A DNA stretch of 64,000 nt from positions 25,223,637 to 25,287,636 of the forward strand of contig JAVLUZ010000154.1 of NCBI GenBank assembly GCA_036768485.1, given 5' to 3'. The DNA comes from Mermis nigrescens. Lineage: Eukaryota > Nematoda > Enoplea > Mermithida > Mermithidae. This document shows positions 10,001 through 30,714 of the stretch, piece by piece. Under the pieces are notes generated by a model. That model made no database searches and was not told the DNA's origin. It saw only the letters and a program-made list of their open reading frames with translations. Position numbers and translations under genes: made by a program. Positions within the stretch are counted from its first letter, which is position 1, and each line of letters starts with the position of its first letter.

Positions 10001-12928
10001 GATCCGTAGTATATTTCTGTCAGAAAAACTCCTTTAAACTCATAATCGGAGTTGTTGCCAGACATAAACAAGTCCAAAAATCGACCAAAATGGGTCTTTT
10101 CACCCTCAGATTTTCGCACTCTTTACACTCCCATTCGAGAACTAGGGCGAAATTCAATAAACAAAAACAAAGATCATCTGCAGAATTCTTTCTTCTACAA
10201 ATCTATGCCATTAAATTATTTGAAGAGTCAATACTGAGTTGTCCACAAACCAGGTAAAAAACCCCAAAATTCGCTATATGTTATAATGTTAAGCCAAAAC
10301 TCTACAGCTTCTTTACACAGTCAGTTTTGAGTGTAACGAAAAACAAAAAAATAGGCAGCGAATTTTTTTATTATCTTTCTTTAAAAAAACAGCACCTGTC
10401 AGATATGTTCTGTTATAGGTGTAAGGGTGCACAGGTGTTAGGGGTACCCAAGTATATTATGAGTACGCGCTAACGCGCTACCTATTATTAAATACTGACC
10501 CTAAAAGAAAATAGTAAACATAAATTTGGAGTTTTACAAAACGATAAATGAAGAAACCAGCGGATTACTTGACCCAAATAGATGAATAAGTTGTATGAAG
10601 TGCATGGTTTTGGCAAAAGAAGTACAAAAATGAAAAAAGTCAGTATTCAGAAGAGTTGAACCCAGTATTCTTTTTTAAATCCACATGCGAGAACGGACAC
10701 GTCAGCCACTTGCACGAGCCCAACATATCCCCGGATTTTGATTTTTAGTCACTCATTGTAAACTTTACACTTGTGCTAATAACGCAATATTGGGTGTATA
10801 GAAACAAAATAAACTAGGAATTGTAACGCTAAAGTCATGGCACATTTTAAGCATAATTAGCATGTTCCGCCTGCTTGGCGGAGTAGCTGAAGAAATTTAG
10901 TGTGTCGCCTCGAACCCTTTACACTAAAACGATCACAGATCAAGAAATATTGCATTTATAGAGAAAAAATTTGGCCTCGAGATATTGTAACCCTTTACAT
11001 TATAGAACATATTGGACTGCATACAAACCAAAATTGAGTTAGATAAGCTGTGTCACACACAAAGAATTAAAAACACGTATACTTTACACTTTTGTGCAAC
11101 AATCATTGAGTGTAAAGAAATTCTAAGGTCAGATTCGTAATCTACCGCTCAGGCACAACATTTAAAAAAATTGGCGCGCCGCAAATTATTTCGTTTTTCG
11201 GTTTACACTTTACACACTCATTGCTAACTCGGTATTGAGTGTAAACAAAAAACAAAAAACCAACATCGATTTTTTAAATTATCTATCGATTAAAAAACCG
11301 CATCTCCCAGGTATGTGCCGTTGTTGCTGTGAGGGGGACACAAATTTCGCACTCGCTGTGATAAACATATAAGAAAAAAGGATGGCCAAGTATCTTGAAG
11401 GTAGCGCTATCGAGCTACCTATGATCATCGTGAATAATAGAGTGTTTGGATTTATGTGTTGAATCATGAATCATTTACAATAATCTGTGGGCATTTGTAA
11501 ACTTGAAGACTGCGTCATCTAAGCATGGACTATGCACTTAAACATCCGCTCACTTTACTTATGAGTATATTATAAGTTCTGGATACTAATTACAGATCTG
11601 CAGATCATTTAACATAGATAGTAGAACATTCATTTATTTGAGTGATTCTGAGTTGTTGTCAAGACTTGTATGATTTTAATTGCTAATGCAATATTTAAGA
11701 TTTTTGCTTGTAGAGAATAACACTCAAGGAAATATTGCTTAATTAAATTCTTTTAATGTTGTTGACTATTAAATTTGCTTTACTTTGCCTGCAAATTTTG
11801 GTGTTATTTTGTATGGTTTCAGCCTAATCATGTGAAAATCGCACTATTTTTTATTGACGTTCCTGTTCATATTATTTGAGACACATCTCCTAAATCTTAC
11901 AGAAAACAATATTTACAGAGTTTACATTCTCCTAGATTATGTATCATTTGATACAGTACATAACAGCTAAATATATCTTAAAATGAAACAAAAGAATATT
12001 TAGAGCAGGGCTTTATTACTCGTCTTTGTGCTTAGATAATCTGCCAAGCATGAAGTTTAATCATTATACATTCATGTATCACTCGAATCTAAACTGATGT
12101 CTTAAAATTACGTGATTCCTGTCATTACCAATATTTTTCGAAACACTCTTAAATTCAAAGATGCATCAGATGTCTAACCCTTTTTGGAATATTTTACCAG
12201 TGTCTCAATTTTATTGAAAAATTGGTTTTTAGTACCTAATACATTTTGAAAAGGTATTCTAATATCGGAAAACGCGAGAACATGGCTACACATTTAAGAC
12301 AAAACAATGTGCTTATAGTTCAAGGAGTAACTTCAATAATCCCTCTTTATATTTCCCCTTCTATATTAGTTTAAAAAAATCGAAGGTTCCTAAATACAGC
12401 ATTCTAACGCTTTCTACAGAGGATAACTCTGATTAATCACTGCTGGCTTACGGACATTGTTAAAACCTACCAAGATTTAAATTGTCACTTACACCTGCCC
12501 TTAATATATAAACAGAAATACGTAAAGTACTATAGTCTGTTTCACAAGACCTTGTGATTGGATCACAATTCTTAAGTCAATGTTAATCGATTACAAAAGC
12601 GGTTAAAACTGAAGTAGTAATCACAACATTGTGCATAGCAATGACTATTCATATTAAGTTCTATAATACAAAATTGTGCTACAGTGAGCTGCATGGAAAC
12701 CATTTTCGCTGTAAATTGAATTCCATGCACAAGGTTTTGTGAATTAGACTACAGAAATACGTGTGACCAGAGGTGATCTACTCCACTCCATCGCTCTATT
12801 CATGCATAGCTGTGCAACGCGAAGCTCACTTTGTTCATTAAGCAGGATCATAAAATTTGTCATGTGGCCCAGCCTTTCATTGAATCGTTTTGCTATTGCT
12901 GAGCTGTTCTTAAAACCAGTCGATATGA
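5155..12928 (-). CDS. Inferred mucin-like type I membrane protein gene (partial)
   Basis: I infer a - strand gene from exons whose splice sites and phases agree: exon a 12761-12928 (ends phase 1), exon b 6823-7553 (starts phase 1, may end phase 0), exon c 5246-5446 (phase 0 to 0) and a possible last exon d 5155-5184. The product would have a helical segment, a Cys-rich domain, a long Thr/Ser stalk, one transmembrane helix and a short basic cytoplasmic tail. The large intron between a and b is filled by copies of the hairpin/inverted-arm repeat family and a small MITE. Intron b-c holds a nested pair of D elements. The first exon with signal peptide was not found; the scaffold gap lies upstream. 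Family unknown. That these exons form one transcript is inference. Confidence 0.45.
5246..5446 (-). CDS. Exon c: transmembrane helix and basic tail
   Basis: A 201-nt exon lies between the acceptor ATTTCAG (AG at 5447-5448) and the strong donor GTGAGT at 5245. It is open in one frame for exactly 67 residues. Residues 1-8 are polar (AKKQDDGS), 9-32 form a very hydrophobic helix rich in Ile/Leu/Val, and 33-67 are basic with repeats of the KEPK/VVRKPEVV type. This is the pattern of a single-pass membrane protein with a cytoplasmic tail. No long ORF marks it, because the exon is short and begins and ends at splice sites. Confidence 0.65.
5800..6249. mobile_element. D element (outer copy), split by a second D copy
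   Basis: Family D: short non-coding elements with roughly 12-bp inverted ends of the type CCAYACSTGGGC, G-run blocks, and a core containing CATCGAGCACTATCC. This copy is in reverse orientation. A 6-bp direct repeat TCATAG flanks it at 5794-5799 and 6250-6255. It is split at TATGCA by the copy at 5826-6086. It lies in the intron between exons b and c of the inferred membrane protein gene. Confidence 0.75.
5826..6086 (+). mobile_element. D element (inner copy) nested in another D
   Basis: The copy starts CCATACGTGGGC and ends GCCCAGGTGTGG. Its 6-bp target duplication TATGCA is at 5820-5825 and 6087-6092. The outer element reads through once the insert and one TATGCA are removed. The two copies lie in opposite orientation, so the RNA of this region could fold back. 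Confidence 0.8.
6823..7553 (-). CDS. Exon b: Cys-rich domain plus Thr/Ser mucin-like stalk
   Basis: After the acceptor TTTTTAG (AG at 7554-7555) the frame runs through about 85 residues with seven cysteines (CKNMRYC, DPCNWNRGKC, NCPAKYFTDC, SSAC) and two Asn-x-Ser/Thr sites. About 135 residues follow that are almost only Thr and Ser with occasional Pro, a classic O-glycosylated stalk. The DNA of the stalk is a GTT/GAT-type triplet repeat. If unspliced the frame stops at 6685-6687 after a weakly hydrophobic tail. If spliced at GTACTA after 6823 it joins exon c in phase and gains a strong transmembrane helix. The second reading is more protein-like, but the donor is not strong. Confidence 0.55.
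7612..10487 (-). mobile_element. Composite hairpin/inverted-arm repeat, copy I
   Basis: Read on the - strand, the unit begins at a hairpin (about 10460-10487, containing GCGCGTTAGCGCG), continues through degenerate repeats with many GTGTAAA/TTTACAC words, and ends in the inverted-arm module 7612-8391. The module arms are 7612-7782 and 8241-8391. The outer ends read CTAACAAAGAAAAATGCT and, inverted, CTAGCAAAGAAAAATGCTC. I find no transposase-like ORF. The copy lies in the intron between exons a and b of the inferred membrane protein gene. Confidence 0.7.
10490..11425 (-). mobile_element. Composite repeat, short copy VI (left part only)
   Basis: On the - strand this begins with a diverged version of the left hairpin (11398-11425, GGTAGCGCTATCGAGCTACC) and continues with the same GTGTAAA/TTTACAC repeat type for about 0.9 kb. 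It then directly abuts copy I in the same orientation. It has no inverted-arm module, so it is truncated or part of a tandem duplication. Confidence 0.6.
11426..12533. other. No gene seen; AT-rich intronic sequence
   Basis: I see no repeat or exon that I can support. If the inferred - strand gene is right, this is intron. Confidence 0.3.
12534..12750. mobile_element. Small MITE with CACAARACCTTGTG inverted ends
   Basis: The ends are inverted copies: CACAAGACCTTGTG at 12543-12556 and CACAAGGTTTTGTG at 12728-12741, extended outward by AGTCT.../...AGACT. A 12-bp direct repeat ACAGAAATACGT occurs at 12512-12523 and 12751-12762, and the right copy spans the splice donor of exon a. A related, diverged sequence starts at 20797 inside the composite repeat region. 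Confidence 0.6.
12761..12928 (-). CDS. Exon a of inferred membrane protein: helical segment
   Basis: The exon follows the acceptor TTATTTTAG (AG at 12929-12930) and ends at a GTATTT donor. It is 168 nt: 2 nt, 55 codons, 1 nt. The peptide starts ISTGFKNSSAIAKRFNERLG, continues with a mixed amphipathic stretch and ends EWSRSPLVT. The phase-1 end fits the phase-1 start of the exon at 7553. The GTATTT donor type is also used by ING3 in this window. I recognise no domain. Confidence 0.5.
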
Positions 12929-13496
12929 CTAAAATAAAGTAATCCTAAAAAAGAGACTTGTCAGAGATGCACTTGATCAAACTAAAACCACTTTCAGAGT
13001 TAATAGGGTATGTGGGTGCAGGAACTACATCCAAAATATGAAAAGTGGAACATTTTCAAGAAAAAAACGATTAAAAATACAGGAAAATGGATAGAAATTA
13101 AAATTTTGTTCAAAAGTGCTTGAAATTCGTTCAGAAAACGCGGATTGACACAGATTCAACGTTAAATTTAGCATTTACTTCAGTAATATAGGCCATCTTG
13201 GTCTGGCTCGCTAACTCACCTCCTCTCCCAGAACAACTAAACCATATATGCGCAGTATGGTCGATCTGTTGGGTCAGTCGGAGAAGATTTTTGGGCTAAA
13301 CTAGCCTGAAAACCGACTGAATGCCAGAACAGACTGAAAACTGTTTTAATCTTTATTTTCTAGCTTGTTTCAATCATTTTTGCATAATTTTTTAGCTTTA
13401 TCAATTTTATGTCATTGTTTTGCGTCATTTTTGCAAAAAATATTCCGTTCCCCCGTTCTGAGTCATATAAACCTAGACTTTCATTGCAAGTCTGGT
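12929..13496. other. No gene seen
   Basis: This is upstream of exon a on the - strand. I find no supported exon or repeat. Confidence 0.25.
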
Positions 13497-13762
13497 CCAT
13501 ACGTGGGCAGCAAGAAAATTCTGGGGGGGGGGGGTGCGAGATTTTTTGAAGGTCGAAAAATGGCCTTAAAAATGGTGGTATGGCGATAAAAACACCATTT
13601 TTCGACGTTTTTCATCAAGCACTATCCATTGGCATCAAAAAATTGCGAAAAAAACGAAAAAAATTTTCAAAAATTGAATTCTGGGGGGGGGTATTTTGAT
13701 TTCTGGGGAGTATTTTGGTTTCTGGGGGTGCATACCCCCTAAACCCTCACGCCCAGGTGTGG
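13497..13762 (+). mobile_element. D element
   Basis: Starts CCATACGTGGGC, ends GCCCAGGTGTGG. The 6-bp repeat TCTGGT is at 13491-13496 and 13763-13768. The interior matches the copy at 5826-6086 closely. Confidence 0.8.
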
Positions 13763-14547
13763 TCTGGTCTTAGTATATTTTTTACACGTGTTCTATTGTA
13801 ATTCTATTCATTTTTTGAATGTAGCTTTCATTTCTTTCGGTTTTTGCTGTAATTCTTGTTGTAAACCAAATGAGTCACTGTTTTTCATTTTTGAACGGGA
13901 CAAAGATTTTGTGACTCGTACAAAGATTTTTACAGCGATTTTGGTACATCGTTGTACGCAAAGTATAGGCAGTTTTTTTGCAGACTTTCGAATGTACAAA
14001 AAAGTCGAAGCTTTTGTACAAAAAAAGAAAACAGTGCTACGAGTTCCAGAACTTTAAACGATAGGCACCATTGGCAGGCATATCTTGACGTACGGGCGAA
14101 AAATGTTTAAACTGGCGCTACAGTTTTTCCCATTAAGTTCTGGCATCGACCAAATGAAGCTAATTTCAATTATATAGTTATCGCTTGTGAGCTATGCGCT
14201 TACTCGGGCAGCAGCCGAATTCTGGGGGTCTGGAGTAAATTAAATTGGCTAAAATCCAAAGAAATATGCCAACATGTTAAATATTCAATTTAGGGTCTAC
14301 TGATTTCGGGAAATCTTGCAACCACTGCTCAAGCCCATGTGTGGTTGTGTGTCAATGATATCATACTGTAAAATAACTTCCTCCACAAGTGACTTTTTCT
14401 TAATGATTTAGGTAAATAGTTGACAGCGATAAACTTTTTTGCTACGAATATTTTATACAGTATTTCGGGATAATTTTTTACAAGTGCATTTTGGATAAAG
14501 TTGAGAATTCTTAAAGCACATTTGAAAGACTGTAAGAATAGTCTTTA

Positions 14548-14788
14548 GCATACTTGGGCAGCAAGAAAATTCTGGGGGGGCTGCACGATTTTTCAAAGGT
14601 CAAAAATTGCCTTAAAAATGGTGGTACACCATTTTTCGACGTTTCTTATCGAGCACTATCCATTGGCATCAAAAAATTGCGAAACAAACGGAAAAAAATT
14701 TTAAAAATTGAATTCTGGGGATGGGGGTATTTTTATTTCTCGGGGTGTGCATATCCCCTCCACCCAAGCCTCCCACGCCCAGGTGTGC
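14548..14788 (+). mobile_element. D element, shorter copy
   Basis: Starts GCATACTTGGGC and ends GCCCAGGTGTGC, with the D core between. The flanks are only approximately duplicated (TCTTTA/TTTTTA), so it is probably an older copy. Confidence 0.65.
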
Positions 14789-15385
14789 TTTTTAGCACAC
14801 TTCTGAGCTGATAATCCCGAAATTTGCATGCGCTTCACGCCAAATTTATCGTTTTTGTATAAGTTTTGCTTTCTAAACAGCCCGATTTTGAGTAAGACAT
14901 GGTGAATATATCAAAATTTGCTGTTGCTCGGCGCAAAGTAACACCTGGGCAATAGGATATTTCGACCCGTCCATAGATCGGGATGACACAAAAGCTGAAC
15001 GGGCTAAAGGGTTAACTTGAATAGGCTAATTTTTGTGAAAAAACAGACAAAAATCCAAGAAAATTGTCATTTGTAACCCATTTTAAGCCCAACTAGGGGA
15101 CCAATCAACCTTTGGAAGCCCAGAGTTGGGCAAACTTATAGTATCGGGGACCTGCAGCACAGTTCGTTTTTGGGGCGGAGCTTCGTTACAAAAGGGATGA
15201 CATGATTGGTCAGACAAATAAGTGGTCTACCGCGTATTCTCAACGGCAAAGTAAACAAACGCAGGGCATTAATAATGTAAATACATGGCCGCCCTATGTC
15301 TACAAGGAATCAACATAGGACAGGTGTATTTGCCTTCGAGACTTACTTAGGTACGTAGGTACTTAGATCTGCACTTAGCGCTGGC
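14789..15385. other. No gene seen up to the assembly gap
   Basis: I see neither an exon nor a repeat that I can support. Confidence 0.25.
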
Positions 15386-15485
15386 NNNNNNNNNNNNNNN
15401 NNNNNNNNNNNNNNNNNNNNNNNNNNNNNNNNNNNNNNNNNNNNNNNNNNNNNNNNNNNNNNNNNNNNNNNNNNNNNNNNNNNNN
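15386..15485. other. Assembly gap of 100 N
   Basis: Exactly 100 undetermined bases, the usual size for a scaffold join of unknown length. Order and distance across it are not certain. Missing exons of the - strand gene could lie here. Confidence 0.98.
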
Positions 15486-16013
15486 CCTAGAATGAAGTTA
15501 AAATAAGCTTAAAAAGATTACAAAACTGGCCGGAAGTAAAAATAAAGTATTGCAGTTTTCTGCCCAATATGATTTTGTATAGCCAAAACCCTGAATTAGT
15601 GGTTTCAAATATAAAGGATTCTATCCATTTCGGCTAAACTTTACTATATGGTGTGAACGGAAAACTTGCAGATGTACGTGGAAAGGAACAATATTTATTG
15701 AAATGAGGAGGACATGCATAAAGAAAGTGCGAATAAAAATTTCATGAAAAACGGACCAATATTGGTGGAGATAGAGTTACTTAGGATTAGCTACATTAAA
15801 GTGAGGTATTTTACAGTTTACCAAAAATGTTCCGAACATATGTATCTGACGAAAAATAACTTTTATTTCACGGAAAAAAATTTTTGTTTGAAAATTTTTA
15901 AATTTGAAAAACAAATTTTTGCATGTTCTTTCTGTCTAGATAATGTGAAAATTCAAGTTTCTGCTTAAATGACGCTTAGGCTTAGGCTTAGTTTATCTGA
16001 GAAGGTGTTTTCG
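15486..16013. other. No gene seen
   Basis: AT-rich sequence. The open frame at 15714-15968 has no recognisable motif. A short run of GCTTAGG words at 15972-15990 leads into the tandem repeat that follows. Confidence 0.25.
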
Positions 16014-16133
16014 GCTGCTTAGGTCGAGGTCGTCCCGCTTAGGTCGAGGTATAAATGCTTAGGTCAACGTATAGATGCTTAGGTCGATGTATAGATGCTC
16101 AGGTCGATGTATAGATGCTTAGGTCGACCTATG
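16014..16133. repeat. Tandem repeat, unit about 20 bp
   Basis: About six copies of ATGCTTAGGTCGATGTATAG with substitutions. The first units are more diverged. Confidence 0.8.
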
Positions 16134-17635
16134 TTGGGTACATGTTATTCTGCATTCCACTGTTTGAATCTTCAAATGGTTGGAACTTTAAGATAATCCG
16201 AAAATGTTGTTTGAATCGTATTTAAGTATAAATCTTTTACTGGATGTAAACAATGCTAAAAATAGCGAGATTAAAAAAAATTTCTTGAAAATTTGGGCAA
16301 AAAATTACAAAAATTTTTTTCTTTAATCTTGGTTTCCGCGCAGTATAACTTAATTTTTTGTAATCTGCAACCTTGAAAATGGCAGGAAAATATTGATTAG
16401 TAAAAATCGGAAACCTTTGATAAACTGCTATAATTCCTTAAAGTGGCTCAAAGTGGTGAATGTCAAAGTAAAGATTTTTGGAGCGATCTTTGTACAATAT
16501 TGTACCGCACAAAGTATAGGCGATTTTTGTTCTGCCTGTGACAGTGTATTTTTGAATCTGTTCAGGGAGTGGCAAATTTACCCCACTTCAAGGTCAAACT
16601 TTGCCATACCACTTTTTGTGTAAATTATTCGATGTTGTAGCCTGTTTGAGTAAAATAATTGTATGCAATACATTCAACAACTTGCTCTTTATGTTTTGGC
16701 AAAATTGCAGTAAACAAAAACTATTACATCATAAGTTATACTGAGAAAAAGCCAAAAAACGTGGCAATGTAACCCCAGTTGATGGTACCGTAACTCTGTA
16801 AGTTTTGTATGGATTTGGTTTATTATTTTTTCCGCGTCTTTTAGTGATACAAAGTATTGTTTTTGCGCAATTGTATGGCAGTTCTGCCGGAATGGCGCAA
16901 AATCGGTTCACACAATATTGTTCAAAAACTCCATCCATTTCCCTGAACTTTTGACCTTGGGAAACTAAGCTATGAAGATAAACTTGTACTAATATGATAT
17001 TTTTTACAATACAGATAAAAAGCATACAGCCTGATGCTGGTCATGTTGCTAAATTGTTCACTTAATATTGCATGTTGTTTCAATTATTTTTTATATTTCA
17101 CTCTCATAAAATAGCCATAACTCTAACAGGATTTGCAGTTAAATCGTACTGAGATGAATGTTTTACAATTTAGACAAAAGCATGAAGCCTGATGCTTGTC
17201 TTGTTGGTAAATTGCTCAATTAATGCAGATAATTTAATACAAGTAAGCTTAACACATATTTTCCCAATAAAGTGTGGAACTTGAATGGTATTCTTTGTAC
17301 AATATGAGTATTTCTTGCACATTTGTGTGTGCTTTGGATAGGTTTGTCATGCTCATTATCAATTAATAAGCAAAATTTTAAGCGCACAGTGCAATGCTAA
17401 CTGTTCGCCATGCATACACCTACCGAACAAGGCAGATAATGTAGCCTCACATATACAAAAATCTGTACATATGCCTAAGAGTATATATGTCTTATGTTTA
17501 TCTCTGCAAGTTGCCGTGTTAACTTAGGCAATAGAAACAAGGATTTTTGGATGCAATATGGGCAGATATTCCCTTTCACTATTGGGTGAAGTTGGATAAT
17601 TGAATATTTATTTAACTTTCTTCTGACTTTTACAA
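16134..17635. other. No supported gene
   Basis: The - strand frame 16729-17025 has a somewhat protein-like stretch with several Cys, but no splice support and no recognised motif. A segment near 16470-16540 resembles 13928-13985 (shared AAAGTATAGGC context), so part of this is dispersed repeat. Confidence 0.25.
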
Positions 17636-17850
17636 GTTTCGTTCTAAACCTTACAAAAAATGTTCCAAACTTTACAAACTTCCGATGTTATAACATGTAA
17701 AATGTGATCCAAACTTTACAAAAAAGTTCCAAACTTTACAAAAAATGTTTCAAACTTTCCGAAAAATGTTCCAAACTTCAGAAAAAATGTTCCAAACTTT
17801 GCAAAAAATGTTCCAAACTTTACAAATTATGCTCAAAACTTTACAAGTAC
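17636..17850. repeat. Tandem repeat, unit about 21 bp
   Basis: About nine imperfect copies of TTCCAAACTTTACAAAAAATG. Confidence 0.8.
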
Positions 17851-18235
17851 TCCAATAAATTCTACAGACTTTGTCTACTGTAAGCATTATCTTTATGTCT
17901 CTGGTCCATTAAAATGCATTATTTTCCTACATGTATGAAGTATTGCAAAAATGATTGCTATGACCAAGAAAGCCTGGACAGTTGTGTAGCAAGCATGTGT
18001 TCAGATAATACCTATTTGTATGAAAATTGGCTGACTGATAAATTATTTTACAGCCGCACTACCCGAGTTGGCCACAGCAAAAAGAGTTTTTGACTGTTTT
18101 ATTCTGGTCTGTCACTCTTAGCCCAAAAAAGTGCTATACACAGGCCCCTAACTTACACTATACATCTCTATTATGCTCTAGCTTGCTGAATAGTAATGAT
18201 ATTTTAATAATTTAAAATATGTTTTGATATTTTAG

Positions 18236-18410
18236 GTATTTTTCCAAACACTGCACACTTTCTCTCAAACTCTGCATACCTTTTTCCAAACTCAGCACAC
18301 TTTTTTCCAAACTCTGCACTCTTTTTTGCAAACTCTGCACACTTTTTTTTTACTCCGCCCACTTTTTTCGGAACTCTTTACACTTTTATTCCGAACTGCA
18401 AAACTTCACT
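18236..18410. repeat. Tandem repeat, unit about 21 bp
   Basis: About eight imperfect copies of TTTTTCCAAACTCTGCACAC, running almost up to the (TA)n tract. It shares the TTCCAAACT core with the tandem repeat at 17636-17850, so the two arrays may be related. Confidence 0.75.
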
Positions 18411-18423
18411 TTGTTCTTTGCGT

Positions 18424-27562
<9,139 letters not shown>

Positions 27563-28429
27563 GAATCAAGCACACACTGCACTATTTCATAAACAAAAAC
27601 AAGTTAAAATGAAGTGGTTTGAAACAATTAAGGCTGGTAAAATATGTTATAGAAGTTTTTGCGTTCGTTCCAAGTGGTCAAGTTGAACTCCTTTAAGCTG
27701 GCCTGCTAGATTTGATAATTATGTTCCTATGGTGATAATTATATTGTAATGAAAGGCTTTCTTAAACTCCTCAGAAAGTATATCGTCAAAGACCTTTGAC
27801 ATACAAGTTACATGCGCCTCAAATTGTATATTGGTATATGATGGCACTTATATAAAGCATTGTGTGGTCTCACGTACTCCTGAAATGCCTCAGCGCTCAT
27901 GTAAATTTGAGGTGATTTTGTGCTCAGCTGTACAAATATTACGCACTTTGTTTAAGTGTCCTACCTGTATGTTGAAATCTGAATTAATTTTAGCGTTTGT
28001 TGCTCATGTATTCACTTGCAGAGTATATTATATGTACCGCTATTTAGTAACAGCCGTAATGTATGCTTATATTAATCATTATCAATGCAAATTTTGATGT
28101 TGATCTCCTTTGCAACACAACCTACCAGTGTGTTGTATTTAAGCCAAAAAACAGTGCAACGTGAAAATACTCAAAAACAGTAAAAATACTATATTTTCCT
28201 GACCATGACCCTTAATTAGCAATCTTTACAGCACGTGCTTGATTCAATTTAAATCCACGATTTTATTTCAATTGATCCATTATTTGCAATGACAGGGAAC
28301 GTTATGCAATCGCAGACCCCCAGCTCACTCATTTTGCATATCACACATGCACAGTTTGTACAGTGGATAGACACAACATGTGTAACATGTTGATGTGTTG
28401 CTAGAGCGAACCACTGCTTCAACACATTT
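27563..28429. other. No gene seen
   Basis: I see no exon, RNA or repeat that I can support. The open frame at 27831-28097 has no motif. Confidence 0.25.
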
Positions 28430-28570
28430 GAGCAAGGGCCAAGAAGTCAAAAAGGCCTAGGAAGTGACAAAGGACCAGGAAGTGATGAAGGACCAGGAAG
28501 TGATGAAGGGCCAGAAAGTCAAATGACTAACAAGTCAAAGGACCAGGAAGTCAAAGGATCAGGAAGTCAT
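28430..28570. repeat. Tandem repeat, unit about 18 bp
   Basis: About eight imperfect copies of GACCAGGAAGTGATGAAG. A last isolated GTACCAGGAAGTCAG occurs near 28692. Confidence 0.75.
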
Positions 28571-29867
28571 ACCTATATATACACAGTTCCTTACTCCTGG
28601 GCCCCATTTTACTCCCTAGCTCAGCTAAGCTTTGCTTTACAAACTTACTTTATACTTAGACTTAATTGCATAATCTTCCGGGTGAATATAAAGTACCAGG
28701 AAGTCAGACACTGTTTGATTAATTTCTATAATGCTTAGGCTTAGTTTACACTTATACTCAGTCATTGGGTTTGCTTTTTTCTTACTTTGGCACATTTAAG
28801 ACATATTTAAGACCGAGCGGCAGGGGATACACACAACATGCATAGGCATGTTGATGTGTAGCGTGATATTCCTAGTGAAGCGCAAAATTTTTACACACAG
28901 TGTTTGGATCACCGCCAACGTGTGTACATACGATTTTCTACTAAGAAACACTGATTTTTCAACACGTATGCACGCTTAATGTTTGAACGATTATAGACCT
29001 TCCAAAAAAGGTGGAAATACCTGGAAAATGTGGAAAAAAATTTTGGGTCTGGTCTATAATGTCAAACAAATCGCTGGGAAAAAGACGGTGATTCGAATTG
29101 AATCGATTTCATACGTTGTGTTAGTAGGTGCTTTATTTTCGCGCGCAGATACATTAATCCAGCAAAATGAAGTTTAGAGGCTTTTGGGGGTTGGGTTTTC
29201 TTTAAAGCAAAAGTGGACCAAGGTATGTATGAATTTTAGTTTGAGAATTTTGCGGCAGTATTTTTTCAGTCAAGTGCAAATAATTCAGTATTCAGTGAAA
29301 TATTTATAGTCAAAGACTAGCGTCGCCCTCAGCGGGGTTCGGGGCAGAGAGAGCCCTGAAAAATTTTGTAAAAAAAACTACAATTTTGAATCGTGGCTTT
29401 AAAATTTTCAAAAAATTAGCCGACTTACAGTCCAGAATGTAGCCTAAAAATTGTCAAAGTTCATCAACAAATTCATTATCATCGCTCGAAAGTTGCTAGA
29501 ATTAGTTGCCTCACGGACAAATCTAATTTTCTGCATGAAACCCGTGAACGGAAGACATGCAGATGGAAAATACGCTCTAAGGACAAAATGAAGTGCTTAA
29601 AGCTACCACCTCCAACTAATTAGATTGCAACTACTAGCTGATATTAGGCGCGAAGCGCCGAAAATTTCAGTAATTTTTCGCCGAAAGAGTAAAGGGGCAG
29701 TAAAGACAAAAATTATTCTCAGATACTAATTCAGGGGCATGTACCCCCTATTGCCCCAGATACGGTCCTGCTAACAACCAAGGTAGGAAAGAGGAGCTGA
29801 AAGATTTTTGAAGCCTTGAGACGGTCACCCTATTTATTTTAAAATATTTTTTGATCAATGGGAGGTT
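28571..29867. other. No supported gene
   Basis: Contains GGCGCGAAGCGCCGAAAATT near 29647, a word typical of the E-type repeats, and G/C-run patches. No exon is supported. Confidence 0.25.
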
Positions 29868-29875
29868 AAAAGTAG

Positions 29876-30049
29876 CAGGCACATATCTCTGGGGGAAGGG
29901 GGGGGGGGTTCGGACCCCCAAAATTCAGAAAAATCGGGAAAATATGACTTTTTAAACGTTATTTTGTGCTATTTTTGGCTTTTTTGGGGTTAGTCCCCCA
30001 AAAATCGGTGATGGTCCCCCTCAAAATAGGACGGCCAGCTACGTGCCTG
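29876..30049 (+). mobile_element. hAT-like MITE, family F
   Basis: Ends CAGGCACATA and TACGTGCCTG, and is closely similar to the copy at 33970-34137. The 8-bp flanks AAAAGTAG (29868-29875) and AACAGTAG (30050-30057) differ at one base and look like an aged target duplication. Non-coding. Confidence 0.7.
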
Positions 30050-30057
30050 AACAGTAG

Positions 30058-30700
30058 GCAGAAAGTGCGCAATTTGTACCTATTGCATGTTTTTAATAAG
30101 TGCGCATGGCATAACAATACTGTACGATTGATTCGTTTTAGGCATTCTTCTAGTCATTCTGACTTTAGAACATGAGAAAATTCCCACGCTTTCGCGCCAA
30201 TTCATTTGACCTATTTATCGGTCGAATTCAGAACCAAAATTCGACATTTTTGTCGAAATTTTAACGTTAAATTTCAGGATTGAAGTGATGATTTTGCAAA
30301 ACTTTTTGCCGTAAAAGAGGCTGTCCCTTGCGTTCTCTCATATCCAATTCTTATCCGAATAGTAAAATTTGTAGAGTGTGAAGGACTAATTTTGAAAAAT
30401 TTCAAAAAATTGATAAATATGTGTTTGACTGCGTATCTAAACTTCGGTATCAAATAAAAATGTCGGCATGGTCCATATTGTGGCAAATTTTTGATGGGAT
30501 TTCACTGCAAAAATGCGGTCTACGGAGGTGAAAATAAAATATCAAAATTGCAAAAATGACCAAATTATAAAATTGTGAACCAAATAGCTTGCGAAAAACC
30601 GTTGCTGCGATTTGTGTGCTGAATTTTATTAGTTCAGTGCTGCTAGCATTGGTCCACAGCATAAGTGTGCAAGGTCAAACTTACAGAGATGGGTAAAAAC
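30058..30700. other. No gene seen
   Basis: AT-rich. The - strand frames at 30274-30662 lack motifs and splice support. Confidence 0.25.
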
Positions 30701-30714
30701 CAAAAATTGGTAGA

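Noticed and set aside
15972..15990. TTAGGC words that could be nematode-type telomere repeat
   Set aside because: Only two or three copies occur, within a longer GCTTAGG repeat context, and single copies also lie near 191 and 28733. No telomeric array.
16014..16133. CRISPR-like regular repeats
   Set aside because: The units are about 20 bp and adjoin without unique spacers; this is a tandem repeat in a eukaryotic genome.
16729..17025. 98-residue - strand ORF with several Cys
   Set aside because: No recognisable motif, no splice sites that extend it, and part of the surrounding region is dispersed repeat.
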